Notes under the pieces: model-generated
Databases searched by the model: none
What the model was told of the DNA's origin: nothing
The model's input: the letters and a program-made list of their open reading frames with translations, nothing else
Origin: Pseudonocardia sp. TRM90224
GTDB lineage: Bacteria > Actinomycetota > Actinomycetes > Mycobacteriales > Pseudonocardiaceae
Direction of reading: 5' to 3'
Assembly (NCBI RefSeq): GCF_021245725.1
Contig: NZ_JAJGSX010000014.1
Location: 167,531 to 231,530, forward strand
DNA: 64,000 nucleotides
Translations under genes and position numbers: made by a program
Shown: piece by piece, positions 42,201-51,103 of the stretch
How the letters are laid out: every line of letters starts with the position of its first letter
Position numbering within the stretch: position 1 is the first letter of the stretch

Positions 42201-42454
42201 GTTTCAAACCTACCGGGGCCCAGGTTAGGCGGAGCCAAACTGGAACCCTGCGGACGGCTATTTCGCGCACCCCACTGCGGCAACCGGACGCATCTCACAC
42301 ACTTCCAGCAAGATTTCAGCCGGATCCGGGTAACGCCAGCGCCGCCGCACATGACAAGCGGGGTAGCGCCGCTCCAGCTCCCCGGAGCGCGCACTGATCA
42401 GGCTGCCCCGGCGGTTCCCCCGCTGCCGGCGTGCGGCCGCCTGGAGGACCCATC

Positions 42455-42910
42455 ATGGGTGAGGCACGAACCGGCCCCGCGCCGGGACCCGACAGCATCA
42501 ACAGCGCCAACTGCACGGCCGAGTGGGCGTCGAGGTGGGAGGTGCGGGTCCCCCGGCCGCGCCCCCCGGTCGACCAGGTGTCGCTCGAGATCTCCTGGAA
42601 CGCGACGATTCCGCCGCTCCCGCCCGCCGCCCTCAGCCGCCGGCGCCGCGCGGTCTCCGCCGCGGCCTGGGTCGCCGGCACGATGTTCGCGGCGTACCTG
42701 GTGGTCGCGGGTGTGCATGTGGCGCGGCAAGCGCCTGGTGAGGTGCTCGGGGCCGCCAAGAGCGTGCCGGTCGTCGGCAGGGTCGCGGTGAACAAGACCG
42801 CACCGACCGCGCCCGTGCTGAAGACCACCCCGAACGCCGCCGAGCTGCTGCGCACCCCCAGCCCGGTGCAGGCCCCGACGGCCGCGCCACCGCCGCCCCC
42901 GCACGAGTAG
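42455..42910 (+). CDS. Single-pass membrane hypothetical protein
   Basis: A 151-residue protein with a roughly 65-residue Pro-rich N-terminal part, one helix (about 68-88, AAAWVAGTMFAAYLVVAGVH) and a Thr/Pro/Ala-rich C-terminal tail ending in prolines. No domain is recognised. The ATG at 42455 is well supported by GGAGGA 8 bp upstream. It converges on pepN with a 6-bp gap. The 254 bp before it hold nothing I can identify. Confidence 0.6.
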   Translation: MGEARTGPAPGPDSINSANCTAEWASRWEVRVPRPRPPVDQVSLEISWNATIPPLPPAALSRRRRAVSAAAWVAGTMFAAYLVVAGVHVARQAPGEVLGAAKSVPVVGRVAVNKTAPTAPVLKTTPNAAELLRTPSPVQAPTAAPPPPPHE

Positions 42911-42916
42911 GCGAGG

Positions 42917-45484
42917 TCAGGAGCGGTCGAACTCGCGGGCCGCCAGCGCTCGCACGATGCCCGCGCGGCCCTCCGACACCAACCTGCGCAGTGCCGGCGG
43001 GTGCGACTCGTCGGCGAGCCACGCGTCGGCGGCGTCGATGGTCGGCTTCTCGACCGCCCACGACGGGAACAGGTTGATCACGACGGACTGCGCGCGCTCG
43101 CTCGTCCGGCGCGCCCACACCTCGGCGACGGCGTCGAAGTAGCGCTCGACGTAGCCACCGAGCAGGTGGCGCTGCACCGGGTGGCTGAAGCCCATGATGA
43201 TGGCCTCTTGCACGGCGTTGGGCAGGTCGTCGTCGTAGACGGCCCGCTGCCACGCCCGCTCCTTCGCCTCCGGCGTCGGGACGAGCGCCCTGGCCCGCTC
43301 CGCCTGCCGCTGGCCGGTGGAGGTCGGGTCGCGCTCCAGCTCGTCGGTGATCTCCGGCTCGCCCGCCGCCCCGTGCGCGACGAGCGCGTGCAGCAGCCGC
43401 CAGCGCAGGTCGGTGTCGACGACGAGCCCCTCCGGCACGTCGACGTCGATGAGCCAGCCGCGGATCCGGTCGAGCAGCTGCTGGCTCAGCACGCCGTTGG
43501 CCAGGGCGTTGACCACCGTCAGCTGCGCGTCGGAGCCGGCCGGGGCGGTGTCGAGCCGGAACCGCAGCGCGTCGGTGAGCAGCGGCCACCCGCGCTCGGC
43601 AGCCCACTGCTCGTCGGCGTAGGACGCCATGGCCGTCTGCGCCTGCAGCAGCAGCCGCTGCACAACGCCGACCTCGGTCTCCTTGCCGAACCCGCCCGCG
43701 ACGAGCGAGACGAAGTCGCGCGCCTTCAGCTCCGCCTCGCGGGTCATCTCCCACGCCGCCGACCAGCACAGCGTCCGCGGCAGCGGCTCGGCGATGTCGC
43801 CGATGCGGTCGATGAGGGTGGTGAGCGACTCGGGGTCGAGCCGGAGCGCGCAGTAGGTCAGGTCGTCGTCGTTGACCAGCACGAGCTTCCCGCGGGGCAC
43901 GCCGACCAGCTCGGGGACGGCCGTCCGCTCGCCGGCGATGTCGACCTCGACCCGGCGCACGCGCACGAGCTTGCCGGTCTCGTCGTCGTCGTAGACGCCC
44001 ACGGCGATCCGGTGCGTCCTGGTCTCGCCCGCGCCCGGCCGCGCGCCGCCCTGCACGACGTCGAAGCGGGTGAACGCGCCGTCGCTGTCGACGTCGAACG
44101 ACGGGCGCAGCATGTTGAGGCCGGTGGTCTTGAGCCACTCGGCGCCCCACCCGGACAGATCACGCCCCGACGCCTGCTCGAGCGCGCCGATCAGGTCGTC
44201 GAACGTGGCGTTGCCCCAGGCGTTGGCCTCGAAGTAGCTGCGCAGCCCCGCAAGGAACTCCTCACGGCCGACGTACGCGACGAGCTGTTTGAGGACGCTG
44301 GCGCCCTTCGCGTAGGTGATCCCGTCGAAGTTGACCTCGACGGCCTGCAGGTCGGGGATGTCCGCCGCGATGGGGTGCGTCGAGGGCAGCTGGTCCTGCC
44401 GGTACGCCCAGCTCTTCTCGACGTTCGCGAACGTCGTCCACGCCTCGGTGTACTCGGTGGCCTCGGCCTGGCAGAGCACCGATGCCCAGGTGGCGAACGA
44501 CTCGTTCAGCCACAGGTCGTCCCACCAGCGCATGGTGACCAGGTCGCCGAACCACATGTGCGCCATCTCGTGCAGCACGGTCTCGGCGCGCCGCTCGTAG
44601 AGGAACCGTGTGACCCGCGACCGGAAGACGTAGTCCTCGAGGAACGTCACGGCACCGGCGTTCTCCATCGCGCCCGCGTTGAACTCGGGGACGAAGAGCT
44701 GGTCGTACTTGCCGAACGGGTACCGCATGCCGAAGTTGCGGTGGTAGAAGCCGAAACCCTGCTTGGTCTCGGTGAACAGCCGCTCGGCGTCCATGTGGGC
44801 CGCGAGCGACGCCCGGCAGTAGATGCCGAGCGGGATCGTCCCGCCCTCGTCGACGTACTCGTCGCGCCACACGCTGTAGGGCCCGGCGATGAGCGCGACC
44901 AGGTAGGTGCTCATGATCTCGCTGCGCGCGAAGCGGCGGAGCACACCGCCGCCCGGCCCGTCCTCGGCGGCGTCTACCTCGGCGTTCGAGATCACCTCCC
45001 ACCCGGACGGCGCGTTGACGGAGATCGTGAACCTGGCCTTGAGATCGGGCTGGTCGAAGCACGCGAACATGCGCTTGGCGTCGGCCGTCTCGAACTGCGA
45101 GTACAGGTAGACGGCACCGTCGACGGGGTCGACGAACCGGTGCAGGCCCTCGCCGGTGTTCATGTACCGGCCGGTGGCGACCACGCGCAGCTCGTTCTCC
45201 GCGGCGAGGTCGGGCAGGGCGATGCCGTCGTCCTCGCGGTAGCCGGAGACGTCCAGATCGGTGCCGTTGAGCACGGCCGATGCCACGCCGGCGCCGACGA
45301 AGTCGATCCAGGTGCTGCTACCGGGCTCGCGACAGGTGAACCGCACGGTCGTGACCGTGCTGAACGTCGTGTCGCCCGGCTTGCCTCCCCCGTCGGTCAG
45401 GTCGAGATCGACGGTGTACTCGGCGACCGCGAGCAGCTCCGCCCGTAGCTCGGCGTCGGTGCGGGTCAAGTTGGGCGGGGCCAT
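42917..45484 (-). CDS. pepN: Aminopeptidase N (M1 family)
   Basis: An 855-residue zinc metallopeptidase that removes N-terminal residues from peptides in the cytoplasm. It has the exopeptidase motif FNAGAMENAGAVTF and the zinc site HEMAHMWFGDLV followed 18 residues later by NESFA (HExxH-x18-E). A long helical C-terminal region (about 530-855) matches ERAP1-like domains of actinobacterial PepN. The ATG at 45484 is preceded by AAGGAG. It is divergent from the nitroreductase gene, with 158 bp between. Confidence 0.94.
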   Translation of the reverse strand: MAPPNLTRTDAELRAELLAVAEYTVDLDLTDGGGKPGDTTFSTVTTVRFTCREPGSSTWIDFVGAGVASAVLNGTDLDVSGYREDDGIALPDLAAENELRVVATGRYMNTGEGLHRFVDPVDGAVYLYSQFETADAKRMFACFDQPDLKARFTISVNAPSGWEVISNAEVDAAEDGPGGGVLRRFARSEIMSTYLVALIAGPYSVWRDEYVDEGGTIPLGIYCRASLAAHMDAERLFTETKQGFGFYHRNFGMRYPFGKYDQLFVPEFNAGAMENAGAVTFLEDYVFRSRVTRFLYERRAETVLHEMAHMWFGDLVTMRWWDDLWLNESFATWASVLCQAEATEYTEAWTTFANVEKSWAYRQDQLPSTHPIAADIPDLQAVEVNFDGITYAKGASVLKQLVAYVGREEFLAGLRSYFEANAWGNATFDDLIGALEQASGRDLSGWGAEWLKTTGLNMLRPSFDVDSDGAFTRFDVVQGGARPGAGETRTHRIAVGVYDDDETGKLVRVRRVEVDIAGERTAVPELVGVPRGKLVLVNDDDLTYCALRLDPESLTTLIDRIGDIAEPLPRTLCWSAAWEMTREAELKARDFVSLVAGGFGKETEVGVVQRLLLQAQTAMASYADEQWAAERGWPLLTDALRFRLDTAPAGSDAQLTVVNALANGVLSQQLLDRIRGWLIDVDVPEGLVVDTDLRWRLLHALVAHGAAGEPEITDELERDPTSTGQRQAERARALVPTPEAKERAWQRAVYDDDLPNAVQEAIIMGFSHPVQRHLLGGYVERYFDAVAEVWARRTSERAQSVVINLFPSWAVEKPTIDAADAWLADESHPPALRRLVSEGRAGIVRALAAREFDRS

Positions 45485-45642
45485 GCGGCGGGAGCTCCTT
45501 CTTCTCAACTGCAACGGCTGCGATCCAACCACGGTGCGGCCGGGATGTCCGGACGATATGGCCCCGACCGAGGGAACAGCACACGGGGATCGTCGGTTGC
45601 ACCACACGTTGAACGTTGAAGCATAGGGATGGGAGTCGTCGG

Positions 45643-46257
45643 GTGACGAGCAGCGAGACAACGCGTGTGGACTTCTGGTTCGACCCGCTCTGCCCCTGGG
45701 CGTGGATCACCTCACGATGGATGATCGAGGTGCGGAACGTCCGCGACGTCGAGATCGTCTGGCACGTCATGAGCCTCTCGGTCCTCAACGAGGGCCGCGA
45801 CCTCAGCGAGAGCTACCGCGCGTCGATGGACAAGGCGTGGGGCCCGGTGCGGGTGGCCATCGTGGCGGCCCGCGAGCACGGCCCGGAGATCCTCGAGCCG
45901 CTGTACACGGCGCTCGGCACGCGGATCCACCACGAGGGCAACAAGGACTTCGACGTCGTCATCAAGGAGGCGCTGGCGGAGCTGGACCTCTCGCCCGCGC
46001 TCGCCGACGCCGCGCACAGCACCGACTTCGACGAGGAGCTGCGGGCCAGCCACCACCGCGGGATGGATCCGGTCGGGATGGACGTCGGTACGCCGACGAT
46101 CCACATCGACGGCGTCGCCTTCTTCGGGCCGGTGCTCTCCCGGATCCCGCGTGGTGAGGACGCCGGAAGGGTCTTCGACGGCGCCAGGCTGCTGGCGGGG
46201 TATCCGCACTTCTTCGAGCTCAAGCGGACGCGGACGGAAGAGCCCGAATTCAGCTGA
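45643..46257 (+). CDS. Mycothiol-dependent nitroreductase Rv2466c-like (DsbA fold), altered active site
   Basis: A 204-residue DsbA-superfamily protein matching mycobacterial Rv2466c closely: VDFWFDPLCPWAWITSRWM, FDEELRASHHRGMDPVGMDV, GTPTIHIDGVAFFGPVLSRI and PHFFELKRTRTE. Rv2466c is a mycothiol-linked reductase that activates nitro-drugs; to my recollection its active site is CPWC. Here it reads CPWA, so the resolving cysteine is absent and the protein would work as a monothiol enzyme. The GTG at 45643 follows ATGGGAG. Mycothiol use supports an actinobacterial host. Confidence 0.88.
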   Translation: MTSSETTRVDFWFDPLCPWAWITSRWMIEVRNVRDVEIVWHVMSLSVLNEGRDLSESYRASMDKAWGPVRVAIVAAREHGPEILEPLYTALGTRIHHEGNKDFDVVIKEALAELDLSPALADAAHSTDFDEELRASHHRGMDPVGMDVGTPTIHIDGVAFFGPVLSRIPRGEDAGRVFDGARLLAGYPHFFELKRTRTEEPEFS

Positions 46258-46267
46258 TGGTCGTTTT

Positions 46268-46301
46268 GTGGTGCTTCCGGCAGATCCGCCGGAAGCACCA
46301 C
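46268..46301. terminator. 14-bp perfect hairpin between convergent genes
   Basis: Arms 46268-46281 (GTGGTGCTTCCGGC) and 46288-46301 pair exactly around a 6-base loop. It lies in the 50-bp gap between the nitroreductase and CBS-protein stops and probably serves both. A short T-run (46264-46267) precedes it on the + strand. Confidence 0.78.
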
Positions 46302-46307
46302 GACTCG

Positions 46308-46742
46308 TCAGTAGCGGGCGATGACGGCGTCGCGCAGGACGCCGGTCTCCAGCTCCATCTCCCGAACCCTGTTCTTCACGAGGTCACCGATGCTGACCAT
46401 GCCGACCAGTCGACCCTTGTCGACCACCGGGAGGTGGCGGTAGCGCCCGGCCGTCATCTGGGCCATCGCGTGCGCGACGGTCTCGTCCGGCTCGCAGGTG
46501 CGCACGTGGCGCGTCATCACGTCGCTGACGCTCATGCTGAGCAGCGCGGCGCCGTGCTTGCCGAGGGCGCGGACGATGTCCCGCTCGGAGACGATCCCGC
46601 GGATGGCGCGGTTCTCGTCGCAAACCAGTAAGGCACCGACACCGGACCGGCCGAGTCGATCGACGACTTCGGCCACCGTCAGCCAAGGGAGTACGGAATG
46701 CACCGTATGCCCCTTGGTGTCGAGGATGTCCGCGATCTTCAT
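46308..46742 (-). CDS. Two-CBS-domain protein
   Basis: A 144-residue Bateman module: CBS1 from VAEVVDRLGRSGVGALLVCD to GIVSERDIVRAL, and CBS2 from VSDVMTRHVRTCEPDETVA to LPVVDKGRLVGMVSIGDLVK. Such free-standing modules bind adenine nucleotides and sense energy or stress state. The ATG at 46742 is chosen for AAAGGGG just upstream; an ATG 15 bp earlier is possible. No partner enzyme is adjacent. Confidence 0.9.
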   Translation of the reverse strand: MKIADILDTKGHTVHSVLPWLTVAEVVDRLGRSGVGALLVCDENRAIRGIVSERDIVRALGKHGAALLSMSVSDVMTRHVRTCEPDETVAHAMAQMTAGRYRHLPVVDKGRLVGMVSIGDLVKNRVREMELETGVLRDAVIARY

Positions 46743-47017
46743 CGGTTCCCCTTTCATCAACTGCCTTGAGCAGGGTCGCTGCGACGAGATAATGGTGCGC
46801 CGAATCCGGCTCGTCCGTGTGGCGGCGTCGCCTGCGTCACCCGCTCGACGTACGGATGATCCTGGGTTGTCCGGATCCGATCGCCGAGCGGTCGCCGCGG
46901 GTGTGCGCCATGCAATCCCATCGGGTTCGCGCACCCCGATCGGGTGTCGTTCGCGATCGTGAACGAGTTCTTCTGTTCGGCCGCGAACCCGCCCCCGGCC
47001 TGCCTACCTTCCGGCGC

Positions 47018-47467
47018 ATGCCGACCGATCGTGTCGTCCGTCCGCTGTCGACAGCGGCCCTCGCGGTGCTCGTGCTCGGGGCGACGACCACGGTCGGTGC
47101 ACTGCTCGCGACGGGCGCTCCGCCGGCCGGCTGCGACTGGTCCGCGACGACGTCCGAGACGCGGGGGCGCAGCGGCGGCGGCTGCCCGACTGCGCCCCGC
47201 TCCGGGTCCGGGGTCGACCCCGTCTGGACCACGCTGGCGGCCTGCGAGTCGAGCGGGGACTGGGCGATCAACACCGGCAACGGCTACTACGGCGGCCTCC
47301 AGTTCGACGACGGGACGTGGCGCGACTACGGCGGCACCGACTTCGCCCCGCGCGCCGACCGCGCCACCCGCGAGGAGCAGATCGAAGTGGCCACCCGGGT
47401 CCGCGACGACCGCGGCGGCTACGGCTCGTGGCCCGCGTGCGCCGCGAAGCTGGGGCTGCCGCGGTAG
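47018..47467 (+). CDS. Resuscitation-promoting-factor-like peptidoglycan hydrolase
   Basis: A 149-residue secreted protein: signal peptide (about 1-33, AALAVLVLGATTTVGALLATG), short linker, then an Rpf domain with WTTLAACESSGDWAINTGN (catalytic Glu) and YYGGLQFDDGTWRDYGG, ending YGSWPACAAKLGLPR. Rpf enzymes cleave peptidoglycan glycan strands and promote growth resumption. LysM or G5 domains are absent, so this is a minimal RpfE/RpfC-like form. No good ribosome-binding site precedes the ATG. Confidence 0.9.
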   Translation: MPTDRVVRPLSTAALAVLVLGATTTVGALLATGAPPAGCDWSATTSETRGRSGGGCPTAPRSGSGVDPVWTTLAACESSGDWAINTGNGYYGGLQFDDGTWRDYGGTDFAPRADRATREEQIEVATRVRDDRGGYGSWPACAAKLGLPR

Positions 47468-47558
47468 ATGGGTGCGAGACCCACACGACGCCGGGAAAGC
47501 CACTTTCCCGGCATCTCCACCAGCCACCCGCCGCCGACGCGTGACGTGGTCACGTCCC

Positions 47559-47595
<37 letters not shown>

Positions 47596-47619
47596 CGCGC
47601 CCGAACGCGCAGGCACCGT

Positions 47620-47678
47620 GAGGGCAGGAACGCCACTTTCCTGCCCCCACAGGGCCGGAAAGTGGCTTTCCTGCCCTC
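47620..47678. repeat. 59-bp double-palindrome repeat, copy C
   Basis: Same length and layout as copy A with a few changes: AACGCC for AAAGCC in the first half, and CCCCACA in place of CCTGTGA at the junction. It lies about 120 bp upstream of the kinase start. Confidence 0.88.
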
Positions 47679-47796
47679 CCCGCCGGCCCCGTCGGGCCAC
47701 GACGCGCCGGCGTTCCCCCCGCCGTGTGCACGGCCACACCCGCTCGGGTGGGGAGCTGACGGCGGGCTGACGGGGGTCCTCGCTACCCTGGTCAAG

Positions 47797-49305
47797 ATGA
47801 CTGAGGAAGCGCCCACCGCTGAGCCTGTCCGAGTCGGTGGCCGCTATCGCCTCGACGAGCGGATAGGCGCCGGCGCCATGGGTGCTGTATGGCGCGGCAC
47901 CGACGAGCTGCTCAACCGCACGGTGGCGGTGAAGGAGCTGCTCGCGGCGGCCGCGCCGCCCACGGTGGCGGGTGGCGACGCACTCGAGGAGTCGCGGCAG
48001 CGCATCCTGCGCGAGGGCCGGATCGGCGCCAGGTTGCAGCACCCGCACGTCATCAGCATGTTCGACGTCGTCGTCCACGACGACCGACCGTGGCTGGTCA
48101 TGGAGTACCTGCCGTCGAAGTCGCTCTCGGCGGTGATCGCGGAGAAGGGTCCGCTCTCGCCGTCGGAGGCCGCGAAGATCGGCCGTGACGTCGCCGACGG
48201 GCTCGCGGCCGCCCACCTGGCCGGTGTGGTGCACCGCGACATCAAGCCCGGCAACGTTCTGATCGGTGAGGACGGGCGGGTCAAGCTCACCGACTTCGGG
48301 GTGTCGCGCGCCGTCGACGACGTGCAGCTCACTCGCACCGGCCTCATCGCGGGCACCCCGGCGTTCCTCTCGCCGGAGGTCGCACAGGGCCGCACCCCGA
48401 CCTCGGCGTCCGACGTGTTCGCGCTCGGCGCCACCCTCTACGCCACCGTCGAGGGCACCCCGCCGTTCGGGCTCGACGACAACGCCTACGCGCTGCTGCA
48501 CAAGGTTGCCACCGGGTACGTGCCGCCGCCGAAGCACGCCGGGCAGCTCACCGGAATCATCATGCGGCTGCTCAGCGCCGACCCGGAGGACCGCCCGTCG
48601 GCGGCGCAGGCGCGCGACGCGCTGGCCGCGCTCGACGGCGGCAGCCCGATCCAGCTCGGCGGCGGCACCGCGCTGCTGGACCCCGATGGCGGGCCGCCCA
48701 CGATGGCCGACGTCCCGCCCACCCCGCCGGCCCGGCCCGCGGCGGCCGGCCCGGTTCCCGCCGGCCGACCGCCCGCTCCGGCCGCGACCCGCCGCCGGCG
48801 CCGGACGATGCTGCTGATCGCCGGTGTTGCGGTGCTCGCGCTCGCGGGCGGCGCCACCGCCGCGATGCTCAGCGCCAACAACAACCTGGCGAGCCAGGGC
48901 ACGGGCACCGGCGCGGAGCCGAGCACCTCCGCCGGGCCCAGCGCTGCCGCCCCGCCGACCGGCGCTCCGACAACCACTGCCCAGACCACGGCCCCGCCGG
49001 CGGCGGACAATGCGATCGCCTACGTCCAGAACTACTACGCCCAGCTTCCGGGCAACACCGAGGCCGCGTGGGCGATGCTGAGCCCCCGTGCGCAAGCCAA
49101 GTCGAACGGGCGGGCCGGCTTCGACAGCTTCTGGGCCCAGTTCGATTCGGTGCGGTTGGACAACCCTCGGGAGACCGGGCCCGACTTCGTCCGCGCCACC
49201 GTGGTGTTCGTCCGGAAGGACGGCACGACGAGCAGCGAGCCCTACAGCTTCGTCATCAACAGGCCGAACGGCGTCATGATCATGGAAGACTTCTCGCAGG
49301 GATAG
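47797..49305 (+). CDS. Transmembrane Ser/Thr protein kinase (PknB-type)
   Basis: A 502-residue receptor-like kinase. Kinase motifs in order: RIGAGAMGAVWRG, VAVKELL (catalytic Lys), GVVHRDIKPGNVLI, KLTDFGVSR, and AFLSPEVAQG with SDVFALGATLY. The activation segment has threonines (LTRTGLIAGTPA) suited to autophosphorylation. A Pro-rich juxtamembrane stretch, a helix (about 332-355) and a roughly 145-residue outer domain rich in Thr/Ala and then folded (YVQNYYAQLPGNTEAAWAML) follow. No PASTA repeats are present, so the ligand is unknown. The 3' end overlaps the convergent S9 peptidase gene by 26 bp. Confidence 0.93.
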   Translation: MTEEAPTAEPVRVGGRYRLDERIGAGAMGAVWRGTDELLNRTVAVKELLAAAAPPTVAGGDALEESRQRILREGRIGARLQHPHVISMFDVVVHDDRPWLVMEYLPSKSLSAVIAEKGPLSPSEAAKIGRDVADGLAAAHLAGVVHRDIKPGNVLIGEDGRVKLTDFGVSRAVDDVQLTRTGLIAGTPAFLSPEVAQGRTPTSASDVFALGATLYATVEGTPPFGLDDNAYALLHKVATGYVPPPKHAGQLTGIIMRLLSADPEDRPSAAQARDALAALDGGSPIQLGGGTALLDPDGGPPTMADVPPTPPARPAAAGPVPAGRPPAPAATRRRRRTMLLIAGVAVLALAGGATAAMLSANNNLASQGTGTGAEPSTSAGPSAAAPPTGAPTTTAQTTAPPAADNAIAYVQNYYAQLPGNTEAAWAMLSPRAQAKSNGRAGFDSFWAQFDSVRLDNPRETGPDFVRATVVFVRKDGTTSSEPYSFVINRPNGVMIMEDFSQG

Positions 49306-51103
49306 CCGCCGCCGGGCGCGGCGAGAGCAGCGCCGCTGCCACCCACGCCACCACAGCGCGGACGAAGACCTCGCGGTTGGCCCGGTCGTGGATCTCGTGC
49401 CCCTCGTCGGCGAACCGGAGCAGCTCGGGTGTGCGGCCGTGCGCGCGCAGCGCCTCGACGATCTGAGTCGCCTCGATCATCGGGACGTTGGTGTCGTGCT
49501 CGCCGTGCACGACGAGCAGCGGAGCCCTGATCCGGTCCGCCCGGTGCAGCGGCGAGAGCTCACGCAGGAGCGCGGCGTCGACATCCGGGTCGCCGTACTT
49601 CGTCGTCGCGGCGCTCGCGATCCACGGCTCGGTGTGGGCGAAGAACGAGGCGAGGTCCGACATGCCGCAGATGTCGACGCCCACGGCGAACCGTTCCGGG
49701 TACGCCGCGAGCGCCGCCAGCGTCAGGTAGCCGCCGTAGGAGCGGCCCGCGACACCCAGCCGGTCCGGATCCGCCAGCCCGGCGCTGGTCAGGTGGTCGG
49801 CCGCGGCGCGGACGTCGGCGATCGCGGCGAACCGGCGGTCGAGGTCGTCGGCCGCAGCGAAGCGCCGCCCGTAGCCGCTCGACCCGCGCACGTTCGGGGC
49901 GAAGACCGAGATCCCCGCCGCCACCAGCGCCTGGAAGAGCGGCTGTGCGGTCGGCCGCTCCTGCGATTCCGGGCCGCCGTGCAGCCAGATGATCGTCGGG
50001 CCCGGCCCGACGGCGCCGGCCGGGCGGAGCAGCCAGCCCGAGAGAGTGAGCCCGTCGTCGGCCCGGAACGTGTGCGGCACCGGATCCACGAGCCCTGACG
50101 TGACGGCCGGCGCCGCAGGGAGCAAAGGCTCGGTGACCGTCGAGCCGAGCCCGGCCCGGGAGATCCGAGGTGGGACGGTCGGGCCCTCGCTCGCGACGAC
50201 CAGCGCCCGCCCGTCGCGGGTGAACCCGGCGCCGGTGACGACGTCGCCGGGGATCGGCGGGCCGGGTTCGAGCCGGCCGGAGCGCAGGTCGAGCAGCTCC
50301 AGCTCGCTGCGGCCGCCGACGTTCCAGACCAGCGCCGCCCGGGCGCCGGCCGGGTCGAGCGCCACCATGTCCAGGTCGTCGCCGTCCCGCTCCGCCACCG
50401 GGTAGACGCCCGAGACCGCCGATCCCCGCAGTGTGACCGCGAGCAGCGCGGCCCGGTCACGGCCGGCGTCGGTGTGGACGTACAGCTGGTGCCCGGTGAT
50501 CCCGAACCGCGCCTCGGCGACGAGCGCGCCGCCCGGCAGCAGGTTCGTGCGCCGTCCCGAGCGCAGGTCGACGAGCTCCAGCCCGCGCGCACCGCGCTTT
50601 CCGGTGCGCATGACGGCGCGGCGCCCGTCGCCGCTCACGGCGCAGACCTTGGCGGCGGGCCCGCTCGTGAGCACCGTGGACGTGCCGTCGCGGAGGTCGA
50701 CGAGGCAGGCCTGCCCGTCGTTCCTGTGCTCGGACAGGATCGTGATCCCCAGTTGACGCCCGGTCGGCGACCACGCGCCGAGGGTCGCCGCCGCGGCGCC
50801 CGTCGCGAGGTCGCGGCCGGCGCCCGTGGCCGCGTCGACTATCCGGACCCTGGTGCGCTCGCCCCCGAACGGCGCGATCTGCACGGCGATCGAGGAGCTG
50901 TCGGGCGACCAGGTCAGCGCAACGACGTCGGTGTCGGGCAGGAGCGGCTCGTGCGGCTCGTCGAGCGGGCCGTCGGCCGGCAGCGGCGCCACCCAGAGCT
51001 GCGGCCGGCCGCCGCGGTCGGACACCCACGCGAGCCGCGTGCCGTCCGGGGACAGCCCCGGCTGCGTGTACGCCGGGCCGAACAGCCCCGTGCCCTCAAC
51101 CAA
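49280..51103 (-). CDS. S9-family serine peptidase (acyl-peptide hydrolase/oligopeptidase type)
   Basis: A 607-residue protein with an N-terminal WD40-like beta-propeller (repeats such as LSPDGTRLAWVSD and GDGRRAVMRTG) and a C-terminal alpha/beta hydrolase domain. The nucleophile is in GVAGRSYGGYLTLAAL, and PLLVVHGEHDTNVPM and DEGHEIHD carry the Asp and His of the triad. It cleaves short peptides or acyl-peptides. The TTG start directly abuts the stop of the amidotransferase gene, with GAGGA 5 bp before it, so the two are coupled; a peptide substrate linked to that enzyme is a reasonable guess. Confidence 0.88.
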   Translation of the reverse strand: MVEGTGLFGPAYTQPGLSPDGTRLAWVSDRGGRPQLWVAPLPADGPLDEPHEPLLPDTDVVALTWSPDSSSIAVQIAPFGGERTRVRIVDAATGAGRDLATGAAAATLGAWSPTGRQLGITILSEHRNDGQACLVDLRDGTSTVLTSGPAAKVCAVSGDGRRAVMRTGKRGARGLELVDLRSGRRTNLLPGGALVAEARFGITGHQLYVHTDAGRDRAALLAVTLRGSAVSGVYPVAERDGDDLDMVALDPAGARAALVWNVGGRSELELLDLRSGRLEPGPPIPGDVVTGAGFTRDGRALVVASEGPTVPPRISRAGLGSTVTEPLLPAAPAVTSGLVDPVPHTFRADDGLTLSGWLLRPAGAVGPGPTIIWLHGGPESQERPTAQPLFQALVAAGISVFAPNVRGSSGYGRRFAAADDLDRRFAAIADVRAAADHLTSAGLADPDRLGVAGRSYGGYLTLAALAAYPERFAVGVDICGMSDLASFFAHTEPWIASAATTKYGDPDVDAALLRELSPLHRADRIRAPLLVVHGEHDTNVPMIEATQIVEALRAHGRTPELLRFADEGHEIHDRANREVFVRAVVAWVAAALLSPRPAAAIPARSLP

